From Calocera cornea HHB12733 (lineage: Eukaryota; Basidiomycota; Dacrymycetes; Dacrymycetales; Dacrymycetaceae): 47,396 nucleotides of DNA. Made by a program: the position numbers and the translations under genes. Below the pieces are notes generated by a model. It worked only from the letters and a program-made list of their open reading frames with translations. It searched no databases and was not told the DNA's origin. Within the stretch, counting starts at the first letter, position 1; every line of letters starts with the position of its first letter. Below are positions 21,153 to 32,599 of the stretch, one piece after another. The DNA is taken from the NCBI GenBank assembly GCA_001632435.1, contig KV424113.1, positions 1 to 47,396 of the forward strand, read 5' to 3'.

Positions 21153-22091
21153 TTAGGCAGACGCCTTCTCGATGCCCGCCATCAGGCTCTTGGCGTCCGT
21201 GAGCCAGCCCCAGTTCTCCGTGTTGCGGTGAGCGGTCTTGATCACGAAGTCGGGGTTGGTGGTGTTAGCGAGCTCGTTAACCATGACGATATCGTATCCC
21301 TTGTAGTACGCGTCGATCATGCTGCCCCAGACGCACACGTCGGTCATCACACCGCCCCAGAGGGTGGTCGTGATCTGGTTCTCCTGGAGCCAGAGCTCGA
21401 GCGGCTGGTGCCCGCACAGCGCGGAGAAGCGGTTCTTCCAGATGTGAACATCCGTGCCGGCCTTGATGCCCTCCTCGGCGAACTCCTTGAGCGGTCCCCA
21501 GAGCGACGCGTTCCACGAGCCCTTGATGAGCTTGCCGCCCATATCGATCGGCTCGGCGGAGCCGTCGACGTTCACGGTCCCGATCGACTTGTTGAAGGTC
21601 GTCTTGTCGCGGAGGTAGGACATGTAGAGGTAGGAAGGAGGGAGGGTGTACCGGTCCGCCTCGTTCATGCCCATGTTGCACCAGACGACGGGGATGCCGG
21701 CCTTGCGGCACGCCTGGACAGTCTCCATCATGATGGGTACGGAGTCGCGCCCGGGCGGGTTGTCGAAGCACTTCTCGTGGAGGAAGTAGTCTAAAGACAC
21801 ATGTCAGCATCGGATGTCCGGAGATAGAAGATGACGGTCCGGCGCACTCTGCATATCGATGATCACGAGCGCAGTCCGCGCCGGGGCAATCGTGATCGGA
21901 TCCTTGGTCGTCTTGACCGTGATCGTCTCGGCGGAGCCGCGGGAGAGGTCGAAGCCAGCGTCGGTCTTGACCCAGCTAGATGGATATCAGAATGTGGATG
22001 AATGAGTGTCAGAAGGACGTGCGACGCACTAGTTGTAGGCATTGCCGAACTTGAGCGCGCCGGGCGCAGCGGTAACGGTAGCGTCTCCCAT
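21153..22091 (-). CDS. isochorismatase-family cysteine hydrolase
   Basis: Three exons on the minus strand, 22091-22030, 21975-21848 and 21790-21153, join in frame to 275 aa. The family's catalytic triad is visible: Asp61 in LVIIDMQN, Lys182 in WKNRFSAL and Cys216 in VMTDVCVWGS. The fold is the Rossmann-like isochorismatase-like hydrolase type. Members cleave isochorismate, nicotinamide, N-carbamoylsarcosine or related amides through a cysteine intermediate; the substrate cannot be told from sequence. There is no signal peptide, so it is probably cytosolic. Splicing is supported because the second junction rebuilds the MQN motif expected in the family. It is a conserved enzyme amid lineage-specific genes. 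Confidence 0.9.
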
Positions 22092-23334
22092 TGTCGGTCT
22101 AGGTGATGATGATATAGATGAGCAAGATGGGGAAGCGGCAGGAAGGTGCTGTCCATCGATGAGGTTGGGTGGTACCTTATGTATCACAGCCGCCGGACGA
22201 TAGTGTCCTCCGTATCCGTACGGGCCGAACGGTTCTAGGCGCCCGTCTCCACTCCATCGGCACGCTTATCGTCCGGTAGCAATCAGCTTGAACTGCGATC
22301 TCTCCCGTAAGAGCGTCTCGAGTAGTCATCGAAGTAGGCCAGTTCGTGCGATAGGAAGGGCGATGTCTCCCGGCATCCCACAGGAATTTGGATGGCGGCT
22401 GGCCGTTATCGAGCCGCCGCACATTCAGTCGGGCAGAACGGGCGGTCCCTGACCCCCTCGGCATGGAGACAGTTAATGTGGCTGTGAGGGCCTGCCGAGA
22501 CGTGCCGCGTGTGCACAAGATACCGGCACGGAGACAGATACTGTAGCCTCCCACACGGCCTTCGACGGGCGAGACGCCATCTTCTCCTGGTTTGCTATGA
22601 CAGCCTCCTTGCGCATCTACAAAGTGCTTGCCTTCAACAGCTCGATCACATCATTCTTGCTTGCCTCGCTCACGTTACTGCGTGGAGGTCAAAATCTAGC
22701 GATGCTTCACCTGCGCGTAGTTATCCCTTTTCGACTACTAGAGATCCGATGTTCGCCTGGTCGTCGCGTCGTCGATCATCCATCAGATGCCTCCACTCTG
22801 TCATCAGATCCTTGCTTACGGCTTTATAATCCTTGTCTAGGATATTCTGTCTTCTGCGCGGCGAAGAGGAGTTGCAAGAGTTCTCCTTTGATGTGACGAT
22901 CCTCTTCATTCTGGCATTCTCCCAGCGGTTCCGAAGAATTGTGGCTTCTGCAACGGAGATCTACATCATATCCCGGCGTAATATGTCAAGCATCGTATTT
23001 CCAGAGCTTCGCAGCTCCAAATACATTGCTGATCTCCATCGGGTGGTCCTTCTTCAGGCGCGAAGCAGTGTTTAGCTTCCTGCACTTTGGCAAGATGTGT
23101 ACCGGACACAACTCTTCACCGCCGATCCACTATCATCATCTGCCTTCTGCCAGAAGTCTACTGCTTGACCGCTCCTATCACCGTCAGATTGCTTGTTCTT
23201 CCGCTGACTATCTCCGAGGAAGTGTAACCGTGTGCGTCGTAAGCCGAGAGGACCCACGTTATTTAATCCTCCGGTTTGACGGGTACTGCGCCCATCCAAG
23301 CCCACTGTCTACCTCGCCTCATCCTTTGCTCTCG
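22092..23334. other. 1.2-kb region without a recognised gene
   Basis: Short frames exist on both strands (for example plus 22597-22896 and minus 22721-22909) but none shows a motif, a paralogue in the window or convincing splice partners. The left end should contain the promoter of the hydrolase gene and the right end that of F2. Confidence 0.4.
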
Positions 23335-24219
23335 ATGTACACCGCCATAAACTCAGATACCAAGGAGTCTCTCCTGAAGGCATCCTTTACCATAAGCGAC
23401 TGTCTTTCAGAGAATCAGGCCGAAGTGCAGAAGATCGCCAAGATCATGACGGTACATGGCGAGATTGTTCAGCTCAAAGAATGGGCAAGCTCTGCGGTTG
23501 AAGTGTCTCAGCTTGCACCCGTACACGGTCCGTGTTTCGAATTCAGCATATAGTAAACTCTGACGGTCGAACAGGGCATATTGAAACAGTCACGGAGAAG
23601 CACACAGCGCTCTTGCAGCATCTTATCGATAATGTGCCAACGCAAACACGTTTTCCACCTGCTGTTGCGTCCCAGCCCACTGTAAATGCGCCTTCTGTAC
23701 AATTCCAAAGTGTCTATGCAGCGACGTCCGCGCACAGAACAGAACATGCATCGGATCTCAACAATGTCACGGGCAGAGCACAGAATCCGACTTGTCCACG
23801 CATGGTGAGTGTCATCCAATTATGTGTACTTGCTAGTAATTCGTCCCCAGCGTCGCCTTCCTGATAATCATGATGATTCCGACTACGATCCAAACCACGA
23901 TCGCGACTACAAACCAACCAATAAGCGGCAACGTGTCCATCATCGCAAATGTACCTTGACCGATGAAGAGTTTAAGACCCTTCGCCACTGGTCCAGATCT
24001 TACAAAAGTTACGACCCATATGTACGATTGGCTTGGAGAGAGGGGCACGCTTTGGTATGACTGTCTTCACATTCAATGGTATTCTGCCCTCACATTGCGT
24101 AGTTGCCGCCGTGGACTCAAAAGACAATGACGCCGACGGAATGTCGTATGGCTTACTACACAGAGAATATCCACCGTAAGAACCAGACAGCAAGGGCAAA
24201 TAGGTTGCACGAGGTCTAA
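23335..24219 (+). CDS. coiled-coil protein with Myb/SANT-like C-terminus (F2)
   Basis: Exon 1 starts at 23335 and ends with VHG at a phase-1 GT (about 23527), the same place as in F1. Exon 2 begins GHIETVTEKHTALLQHL, after a 47-nt intron. A third exon after CCCCAG (about 23850) is rich in Asp and basic residues (DDSDYDPNHDRDY, TNKRQR: a possible nuclear signal) and leads to LTDEEFKTLRHW. After another intron the last exon reads TMTPTECRMAYYTENIH and stops at 24217-24219. It shares domain order and intron positions with F1, but sequence identity is low. A clear SUMO-interaction motif is not seen in this copy. Nuclear function is inferred only. Confidence 0.55.
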
Positions 24220-24450
24220 TTCTCGATTCATACGCTATCACAGCACTTGAATGCCACTGTACATGTGTAAACTCAGAGTATTGTCAATACAATTGAGAAA
24301 AGCGCCTCATCTGATCATTCAGAACGCACAGTGTGGGATATACGTCAGACGCACAAATCACAATACTGTGGCCTGTGTAGCACTCCATTTGAAAGAAATT
24401 GAACGGGAACTCATTTGTGCTTGTTCCCGTGTATGGCGAGAGATGAGCAA

Positions 24451-24495
24451 ATGATGTTATCGGCATCACGTCTCAGCATCACGTGATAACATCAT
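24451..24495. repeat. 11-bp inverted repeat with an E-box
   Basis: ATGATGTTATC (24451-24461) and GATAACATCAT (24485-24495) form a perfect stem around a 23-nt loop that includes part of CACGTG (24480-24485). It lies between the convergent genes F2 and G and could be a shared 3'-end structure. Confidence 0.6.
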
Positions 24496-24761
24496 GTTTT
24501 TGTGCTATCCACCGCTTGAGGCGCATACACCGAGCTTTTCCCACGCACGATGTGCGACAGCAATCAGAAATCAATCTTTGGTTAACATTGGCATATGACT
24601 GTGGGTTAGAGACGCGTGAAATGCACAATACGCAGATCGCGGCGTGACCGGGCCATACCCGTAACTGGTACCGTACATAGTTTGGATCAATCCGGAGTCT
24701 ATCTTCTGGAGAGACGCAAAGTCCGCTGGGCGCCACGCGATGTAGAAGGAGTTTCAGATGA

Positions 24762-25577
24762 TTAGACGAAGACGTGAAGCGAGACATGCGCAACCTGACC
24801 AGCCTTGACGAGATGCGTGAACCTGCGAATGTCGTCCAGGAAGTCGTCCGCGACTGTCTCCATCGTCCCGCCCAATGCCTCGATATATAGCATCACATGC
24901 TCCCTCATGAGGCGCACGTAGAAATACTGGCGACCCGCTGCGAGATGGACGATGCGCTGCTCATACGGAGGTCTGACCAGTCCGAGGAAGTCGTTAAGCT
25001 CGATCGTCCGCGGGTCGCCCAGCTTGATAACCAGAAGAACATTATCTGCCTGGTGGATGCCGGTCCAAGTCCACGTACACGAGGTTCCAATCCATGACCG
25101 CTGCTTCCTGTCCCACACGATGCGAGGCATACAGATCAAATCCTCGTTCGAGAGCGCGTAGCCAAGCGTCCAGGCGACGATGGGCTGGCCGGGCATGGGA
25201 GGATGGTGATGGCGGAGGGAGCGAATGTCGTATGCAATCATGTAGACGGTATCCATCTCGACGCTGGGATAGGTGTCAGTCCAGGCTAGACAAGACGATA
25301 CGCTAGACACTTACCAGACACGCGTAGCGGGACGTACTGTCTTCGACGCAGTAGGACGGACAGGAAAGCTACGCGTCTCAGGGTTAGGAAGAGTCTTGGT
25401 GTATGCGCTGAGGGCCAGCTCTTTGGAGGTGGGCCAAACGTAGGTGTCGTCATCGCTATCATCGCTGAGGGGTGGCAGGGCGAGCTGATGGAGTGTCGTC
25501 GTTCCACAGACAGGTTGAAGCGCGTTGTTGATCACGCATGAGGGGTGAACATGCTGCAGCGCAAACGTGTCGTCCAT
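24762..25577 (-). CDS. unrecognised two-exon protein (gene G)
   Basis: The start at 25577 begins MDDTFALQHVHPSCVINNAL. Exon 1 (25577-25315) and exon 2 (25263-24762) are joined by a 51-nt intron that rebuilds TRVCVEMDTVYMIAYD, giving about 254 aa. The N-terminus has an acidic Ser/Asp patch (LSDDSDDD). The rest is a compact, mixed alpha/beta-looking sequence with many aromatics (RSWIGTSCTWTWTG, RQYFYVRLMREHVMLYIEA) and no signal peptide or transmembrane helix. I do not recognise the family and no paralogue is seen in the window. Confidence 0.6.
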
Positions 25578-26540
25578 CGGTTGTGAGCGCGGGTGACGGC
25601 GGAAACAGTGACGACAAGGACGGTGACGACGCGAGAGAGAGAGGTTTAGTGACAGGCATGGCGAGGGGAGCGACTACACCGTTTTCTCTTGCCACCCACC
25701 ACCACACAAGGGCAATCCCGGTGAGGCGCCAGTCATCACTGCCATGTGAAGGTGTGTGGCAAGCCCTAGAAGAGGACGCGGAGCCACGTGCTGGCTGTTC
25801 GCGGGTACACCGCCTCGCGACACACTCTGCTAATGCAGATGTCGTCTTGTGGATTGAGCAGCGAACTGCTCATTTACCGTCCATGTGGCAATCGCGGGGC
25901 TAATGCTGGCTTTCGAGCGCCGCTGGCGGAAGGCGATATGGAAGTTCATGGTGCTATTGCTGCCTCACTTCGCATCGGTCCTACCGGACTTAGCTCATCA
26001 TTCTGCCTCAAACCACCTTCTGGAAAGCGCGTTCATTGGCTACATCTTGTTTTGCTATCTCCTCGGACACACAAGTTGTCTCTCCAACGAAGGGGCTCGC
26101 TGTATACTAAATATTAATATACGTCGTCTCAGCTAGCCCTTAAACCATTCTGCACCCCTCCAATGAAGCGCCTTCGGGAGTAGTTAGCACCTGTCAACGT
26201 ACTGCGCCAAAACTGAAGGAAGTTCATGGCTTAAAGGGCTCGTACGCCTCAGAAGGTCAGCCGGAAGGTCAGCCGCGGCGGACTGTCTGACGGTTTAACA
26301 ACAACGAACTCTCGCTCGTTGAGTAAAGGTGTAGATTGTTAAGGACAGTGACGGTGTTCAGTTCGAGGCTACGCCTCTGCTACCACTTCCGGTGGTATCG
26401 GATTACATAGTGTCGCATACGTACAAAAGATGATCGCCATGACGGGGCGAATCAAGAGCACACGGTTGCATGACAAGACACACATCTCGCAGTAAAGTAC
26501 GAAGATACCTCTGTTCTGTTCCCCTTGTCTTCGCGTCTTC
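25578..26540. other. intergenic region between divergent genes G and D
   Basis: About 1 kb upstream of both genes. I see a few short imperfect direct repeats (GGTCAGCCG around 26258-26275) but no gene. Confidence 0.4.
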
Positions 26541-26564
26541 CACGTGGGCTGCGGAGGCAACAAA
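26541..26564 (+). promoter_or_regulatory. CACGTG-containing upstream element of gene D
   Basis: A 24-bp block starting CACGTGGG and ending GGCAACAAA lies 66 bp before the D start codon and matches the block at 29055-29078 before gene E at 23 of 24 positions. CACGTG is the palindromic E-box bound by bHLH factors. Confidence 0.55.
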
Positions 26565-26629
26565 TGCGCGTGGACGCCGCACCATCTCTCCTCCCTGTCA
26601 AATTCTCTTCAAGCTGGCTTAACACTGCG

Positions 26630-28425
26630 ATGCAAGAACCTCACCAGACTGTGATGAGACGAGGCGTGTTGTGGAGCGCCCGCCTCCTCTACCCTCGGGT
26701 GATCTCTTTTGTTGGCACGTTGGAGGACAACTTTCCTCCCGTACCCATGGGCCAAGAGGCACTGCAGTACACCGACACTGTCCTTCGCTTTCTCCGACCC
26801 AACTCACCCACCAAGCACTGGGTCATGCTGAACACGGAAACGAAACTGTGGTACCATTTGCGAGATGGACAGCATCATCCATCTCATAACGGCCTGAGAT
26901 GGTACGCAGCGGACGAGCACTTCTTGGAGGAAGATGAGTACTGGGAACTCGTTGAGTCCGATGACGACCTGTACGTGCATTTCACAGCAGTCCCAAGACG
27001 CCACAATGACTGTACTCGTCCAGTGCGGATTACACTGGCTCGCACAGTCTCAACAACACTGAGGACGTGTCAATGCAGAGCTCCAGTCAGACAGAAGGAA
27101 CAGGCTCAACAGACCGCTTGGAGGACGCCCTTAACAGCGCCATTGAACGAATTGCGATATTGACGGAAGAGCTGCACGGTACGAGATGCTACGCCATCGA
27201 TCTAGCAGAGCACGTTGCCCACGTGGAACGCCAGATGGCCAGGAAGGACCGGAAGATGGAGAAGATGGCAATGCGCGTCAGAGATTTGCGAGCATTGTCG
27301 AGCGGCATTGAGGACGCGAAAAGTGCATCGAGGGATATCGCACGTGCACTACTTGGGCATACAGCTCACAGTGGGGTGAGCTGGCAGCGAACCAATGTGC
27401 ATCTGGCCTCAGCTAATGCCCGATAGCTCACCTTCGCATCACCTGATGAAGGTAAACCGTCGTCCTTCACGGTCAAAGAGGATATCGAGGCCTCCTCCCG
27501 GATTGAAGAAGTCAAGACCATGCTCACCACGACCATCGAGTATATAACGAGCAGCCTGGCGCAAGAGAGGGAGCAGGTGTCGCTAGGAGCTGAAGAAGTT
27601 GGGAGAGACTTGGAAGTCGGGGCTGAGGAGTTGCAGCAGGTGGCGAACCAGCTCCGCAACAACGACGTCCGGTCTAATATCGACCTTGAACCCACTCCTC
27701 TCTCGATTGGCAACTTCAACCCCAACCGCACCACGTCCGCGCTTCTCCACAACCAACTTCTCGCGGTCCTTGCACCGCTGCAGGCTCTGTCGACCGCGAA
27801 CTTCAGCGGTCATGCCGTCAACTTCGCCGATATCGATGCGAAGCTGCACGCTATCGCGGCCCTCGACCTCAACATCGCGCGAATCGAAATCTGTCTGAAC
27901 CGCGTTCAGCACAGCGTGAGTGGCCTCTTGTCGATGGAGAGCCGCAAGAAGAAGATCGCCGGGGTCGCTCAAAAGGTCGAGGGCCTGCTAGTGATGCTGG
28001 CAGAATTGAAGGCAGGAGAGGTCCAGGCGGATGGAGGGGGCGAGCCTACCGGCAGAGAGGTTGCGCAAGTCCGCAAGAAGGGCAGAGTGGCCGTTACTGG
28101 TGGGAGAAACGCAGAAGAAGTGCACGGGGTGGGGGATGCGGACACCGTCATCTTCCCAATCGAGCAGATTGCTGCGGCAGATGGAGAGGATGCCGACCGC
28201 AAGGAGGGTGGAGAGGGGGGCGGGAACGGCGGTGGTTCGGGAGGCGGGAGTGTCGGCGGTGCGGGAGGCAGTAGCGATGGAGACCGGTCGGGGGGGAAGC
28301 ACGATGCTGCGGACGATGAGAAAACTGCATTCGTGGGCGGAGCTGATGCTGGAGGAGTCGAGGAGGGAGTCGAGGTCGCGGGCATCGAAAAGCTCGAGAA
28401 TGCCGAAACAGTCGAGACGTCGTAG
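26630..28425 (+). CDS. novel N-terminal domain plus coiled coil plus acidic Gly-rich tail (gene D)
   Basis: Three exons (26630-27022, 27064-27375, 27427-28425) give 567 aa; both introns are phase 0. Residues about 1-130 form a domain also present in E, with GVLW, HWVMLN, L-x-D-G-x-x-H-P, GLRW, HF-x-x-E-x-E-Y and a late D-C. Residues 130-430 are heptad-rich coiled coil with little Pro. The C-terminus is Gly/Glu/Ala-rich (GGGNGGGSGGG) and acidic. There is no signal peptide or transmembrane helix. E starts 720 bp downstream on the same strand with the same exon plan, so D and E are tandem duplicates. The start at 26630 was chosen because it lines up with E; an in-frame ATG at 26564 is possible. 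Family not recognised. Confidence 0.75.
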
Positions 28426-28439
28426 CGGTTGACGACTAC

Positions 28440-28458
28440 TTCGACAAGTGAAGTCGAA
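28440..28458 (+). other. small hairpin 3' of gene D
   Basis: TTCGAC (28440-28445) pairs with GTCGAA (28453-28458) around the loop aagtgaa. The same structure with a longer stem lies 3' of E (31607-31631), where the outer T:A pair is replaced by C:G. Confidence 0.5.
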
Positions 28459-29054
28459 CTCGGTAGAGGGAAACACCGCTTCTTATCCCGTTTCAAGCAT
28501 ATCTGCACCTCGCGGCTCGTGCCACACAGGATCGGACAGTCGAGGCTCTGTCGAGAAAGTGCAGTTTATGTCCATTTTGTCGTCAATGAGATCCGCGTTA
28601 AGCCCGATGCTGATCTGTTGAAGAAATTCTACCCCTGGTGTTCTGAGTCACCCAATTCAGATGTACCAACCGATTGAGTCAACCACTCCATCACAGTCGG
28701 TTTGTTCATTTCCATGGTGGAATTCGGCTGGAACCTCAGAGCGCAAGATGTGGATGTGACATTGCGGATGATATTCACGAGTTGAACGACATGGTGTTGG
28801 CTCACAGAGAAGACCGGCCTTTGCGCTCGGCGCTGGCTGGTGGCATCACGATCTGGCTGCGGTGCTGTATGTGGCACGACGTGTGGTTGCTGAATTGCGA
28901 CGCCAAGGCACGATGTTCAATGCAGCCGCAGATTTGGTATCCCATGGTGTTGGTCCTGTACAGGAGGTTATTACGGTGCCATATGCACTGCAGGCGAATA
29001 CGATTGCGACATACAAAGATGCGTTTGTTGTGTTCTGCTTGTTTCTGGGTCCCC

Positions 29055-29078
29055 CACGTGGGGTGCGGAGGCAACAAA
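29055..29078 (+). promoter_or_regulatory. CACGTG-containing upstream element of gene E
   Basis: The block differs from the one upstream of D at one of 24 positions and lies 69 bp before the E start codon, almost the same distance as in D. Confidence 0.55.
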
Positions 29079-29146
29079 ACCGACTGGGGCGACGAACCGT
29101 CCTCACCTCCCTCTCGCGCTGCATCCCCAGTCGATTACCCACGAAT

Positions 29147-31577
29147 ATGGAGACCGAGATGAGATGCGGTGTGCTGTGGAACAAGGCGGTCCTCTACCCA
29201 AAAGTGCTTGTTTATCGAGGGGTTTTGATTGGAGGATTTCCACCAAAGCCGACCAACACTGGCGCGTTCAAGTTCAAAGTCGTTCGAATTTTCCCACCGC
29301 ACCTGCAGCCGCCCGCAAGACATTGGGTAATGCTGAACATCGATGCAACTGGATGGCAACTGTTGCAAGACGGCAGTCAACATCCTGCTCACCATGGCCT
29401 GAGATGGCATGGGGCAGAAGGACATTTCATACCGGAAGAAGAATACCGTTCACTTGTTAATGCTGAGTGCCACCGGTGTGTACATTTCACCAGAGTCAAA
29501 AGCAATGATGCTGACTGTATATCTCCAGTATTGGTGATATTGGTATACCCAGTATCACCAACACTGAGGACACGATTCAAAGTCTCTCAGCTCAAGCCAG
29601 CCAGATGGCAGTTTCCCTCCAGCTGGCTCTGGACACTATCCAAAACCAAATGGAGCACATATCGGATCTGGCGCATCAGCGAGATGGAGCAGTAGAACGA
29701 GTGGAGACACTGGAAGACGAGCTCGACGAGTTGCTACCCATCTTGCGCCGTTGTGAGCAGGCGGAGGTAACATTGACGAGGCGTATGGCGGCTGTTCCGG
29801 GCATGAGGCAAGAGCTGGACCACCTGAAGGGTGTTTCCAAGGGTATGGCGCGCGTCTTGCTCCAGCGTGGGACGAATGCACCGGTGAGTCTGGGTTGTAC
29901 TTAGCGCGTCTGGCCTCAGCTAACACCTTGTAGGTGGTCGTCGATGTCTCTACCGAACGCAACGCGTCGGCCACCCAAGTTCAAGACAACGCTCAGGCCC
30001 CCGCCTCGCTCGAACGCGTCGAGGCCACGATTGCCACCACGATCCGAGGCCTCGAGAGCGAGTTAGCGGAGGCCGATGCGCAGATATCGATGAGCACCGA
30101 GGAAGTCGTAAGGGAACTGGAAAGGGAGCGGTACGAGTTGGGGACGTGTTTGACGCATCGTCGCAACACCAGTACCGGGACCACCGACCACATCCAACCC
30201 GCTGGTGTCTCGACTGGTATCCCGATCGACGAGGACACTCCGCCGTCCGTACTCCTCACGGCGGAGCTCACGAAACTGCTCGCACAGCTGCAGTCGTTCG
30301 GCACCGGCGTTCCCGCCAACCTCGCGACCCACTTCTCAGACACGCACCTGAAGCTGCAAGTGCTGGAGAGGTTCGACGAGGGCATCTCCAAGCTGGAGAG
30401 CAAGATCAACCGGGCGCAGCACTGCACACGCGGGCTCATCGCCGTGAACGACCGCAGGGAGAAGGTCGCCCAGCTGGCCACGAGGGTGGGTGAGGTGTTG
30501 GAGGCGCTGGCGACGCTGAGAGGTGACGATATTCGGGAGGCTGGAGACGACGGGAAGAATACGGAGGTCGGGGAGATCACTGAGAAGGCTGATGAAGATG
30601 CGGCCGGTGGGAAGAAGGCGTGCGAAGTGGACGGCGAGATGACTGCGGAGACCGTCATCTTCGCGGTCCACAAAAACGACGTCGAGGGCTGCGAACACGA
30701 CAAGGCCGCCGGGCAGCGCAAAGGCAAAGAAGCAGCGTCCACCACGGACGCCCACCTTGCCAATCTATTCGCCGTCTACGCCGGCTGCTCCACACACACC
30801 GACAAGGCTTTGGTCGCCGCCCTCATCCGCCAGCACCAGGCGCTCAACGGTGGCGGCGCCGAAGTCGATCTCGAGCGCGTCATCGGCGATGTAGACGGCA
30901 GTATCGCCGCACCAGTCGACAACGATGCGGAGGAGAGCAGTGCTGAGGGAGGGTTGGGCGTCAATGAAGCGCACAAAGTCAGCGACCAGGGCGATGTCAA
31001 CGCCGGTACGGCCGATGTGCATGACAAGAGCGGCGACGCTGCTACGGGAGCCGGAGAGACGCGCGCTCGCGACCTGGCCCAGCAGTCGAAGACGGTCAAG
31101 ACGGCCGACAATCGCGACACTGGCGCGGAGGCCGCTGTGATCGATCCCGGTGCCAACAGCCACGATAGCGGCCATGTTGAAGGGCATTCGACCGTCGGGG
31201 AAGCGAAGGTCTTCGTTGATAGCGACGAGGGGCCCGCTGCTGCGGCTGGAGTGAGTTCGACCGTCGTGGACGACATGAAGGGCGGCACTCTCGTTGACAC
31301 GCAGGCCGCGTGGATTGGATACGAAGACGTGACGGCCGGCTCGACGGAACAGCAAGCCGCGGGTAGCACGATCATCGACGAAGAGATTCTGGACGCACAT
31401 GACCACAACAAAGCAGGCGGAAAGGGCGGAGGGAACGGCGGCGGCGGCGGCGGCGACAGCTTCGGCGCGCTGCAAAACGCTTCGGACGACGGAGAGCCTG
31501 CGGTCGCGGGCGAGGATGTTTCTGGAAACAGCGGAGAGGAAGTCGAGGTCGAGGAGGCCGAGGAGGTCGAGGCGTAG
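29147..31577 (+). CDS. novel N-terminal domain plus coiled coil plus acidic tail (gene E)
   Basis: Exons 29147-29527, 29569-29883 and 29934-31577 give 779 aa. Intron 1 is 41 nt, exactly as in D, and both introns are phase 0. The N-terminal 127 residues repeat the D signature (GVLW, HWVMLN, LLQDG, HPAHHGLRW, HFIPEEEY). Coiled coil follows (MEHISDLAHQRD..., then ESELAEADAQISMSTEEVV) up to about residue 440. The long tail is Ala/Gly/Asp/Glu/Val-rich and of low complexity, ending in EVEEAEEVEA. The tail is longer than in D and accounts for most of the size difference. A soluble, elongated scaffold-like protein is the safest reading; no enzymatic motif is seen. Confidence 0.75.
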
Positions 31578-31606
31578 GAGGTCGGGCAGGTCGAGGGAGA
31601 GGACCT

Positions 31607-31631
31607 GAGCTCGACAAATGAAGTCGAGCTC
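31607..31631 (+). other. perfect 9-bp hairpin 3' of gene E
   Basis: GAGCTCGAC (31607-31615) and GTCGAGCTC (31623-31631) flank the loop aaatgaa. It lies 30 bp after the E stop codon and corresponds to the hairpin after D. Confidence 0.6.
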
Positions 31632-31769
31632 AGAGAGGTACGTTCCCTCCTCTCCATCCCACACCAAACAACCTTCTGACTCGCCCCTCGCTCCTCGTGC
31701 CGCACAAGGTTCGGTCGAGGCTCTTTTGAAAGAACTGCAGTTTTTACGTCGCTTTGTCCGTCGCGTACG

Positions 31770-32561
31770 TCAATAGGATGCCATGCCGCGTTGCGCTTGA
31801 AGCTGGCTGGTCTGCTGTGTGAGGATACGCTGCTCGGTCCAAGACCGTTTCGCGCTGCCTGCGCCTGCCGGCTGAGCGTACCGTTGGATATGGCGTGTCG
31901 GGTATCGGCTCCCGGACAGCGGAGCGTCCATGATCTCGTCATTGGTGAGTCCTTCTCTATACCGTCGGAACGGTGATCGGTGTTCCAGACCGGGCTGGCG
32001 CGGCGACATGGACCTGGAGCCCGCTCCGAGGGCCGGCCGACCTCTCTCTGCTCGTTCTCTGAAAATCGCACGCGTCACCTCGGCAGCTGCCCCTCGACCC
32101 GCAGCACCTCCCTCAACAACTGCTCGCGCTTCCCGCCCAACACCGCACAGCGGCCCTCGGCGCCCTCTCGCGCCCCCATACGCATACCCTGGCGGGACGA
32201 CGCTGGAGCTGGGCAGGTCGTACAGCGCGCTGGTGCCCCCCGGAAAGCCGCCGCTGCGCTCGAGCAGCATCGCCCGCACGCGCACGGTCAGCCCCGCGCC
32301 CGCGTGTCGGCACCAGCATCGTCCGCGCGATGAGTGGGTTGCCGAGGCCGAGGGTTGCGGGTTTTTCTCGCAGGGGTGGGCGAAGGGCGGGCGAAGAGGG
32401 AGGACTGTTGGGAGTGGAAGGAGGATGTGGACCGCCTGCCATTCCGGGGATATGGTCAGCTTCCACTGGTTCACGGCATCGAAGGGGTCAGGAGTGGACG
32501 AGCTCAAGAATTGAAGAAAGTCAAGAAATGCAAGAAGGACGAAAAGGAAGAAAGCGAACAA
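31770..32561 (-). CDS. possible conserved protein, C-terminal part (gene H)
   Basis: A minus-strand frame ends with LTNDEIMDAPLSGSRYPTRHIQRY and QRGMASY before a stop at 31770, which reads like genuine protein. Upstream the frame is GC-rich and Arg/Gly-rich and may be partly intronic: an alternative frame around 32330-32360 reads NPLIARTMLVPTRGRG and could be the true upstream exon. Exon structure and start are unresolved, and a start further upstream (around 32776) is possible. No family recognised. Confidence 0.3.
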   Translation of the reverse strand: MFAFFLFVLLAFLDFLQFLSSSTPDPFDAVNQWKLTISPEWQAVHILLPLPTVLPLRPPFAHPCEKNPQPSASATHSSRGRCWCRHAGAGLTVRVRAMLLERSGGFPGGTSALYDLPSSSVVPPGYAYGGARGRRGPLCGVGREARAVVEGGAAGRGAAAEVTRAIFRERAERGRPALGAGSRSMSPRQPGLEHRSPFRRYREGLTNDEIMDAPLSGSRYPTRHIQRYAQPAGAGSAKRSWTEQRILTQQTSQLQAQRGMASY

Positions 32562-32599
32562 GACGGAGAAGAGAAGAGACGCACATGCAGCGGCCCGGG

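Noticed and set aside
21018..21794. Long plus-strand open frame opposite the isochorismatase-like gene
   Set aside because: It is the complement of a gene with an intact catalytic triad and consistent splicing; the plus-strand product is Arg/Val/Leu-rich with no motif.
22594..22909. Possible short genes on both strands upstream of F2
   Set aside because: Neither product shows a motif, a paralogue or splice partners.
30776..32071. Long minus-strand open frame opposite gene E
   Set aside because: Ser/Pro/Thr-rich antisense of the repetitive acidic tail; no start context, motif or paralogue in D.
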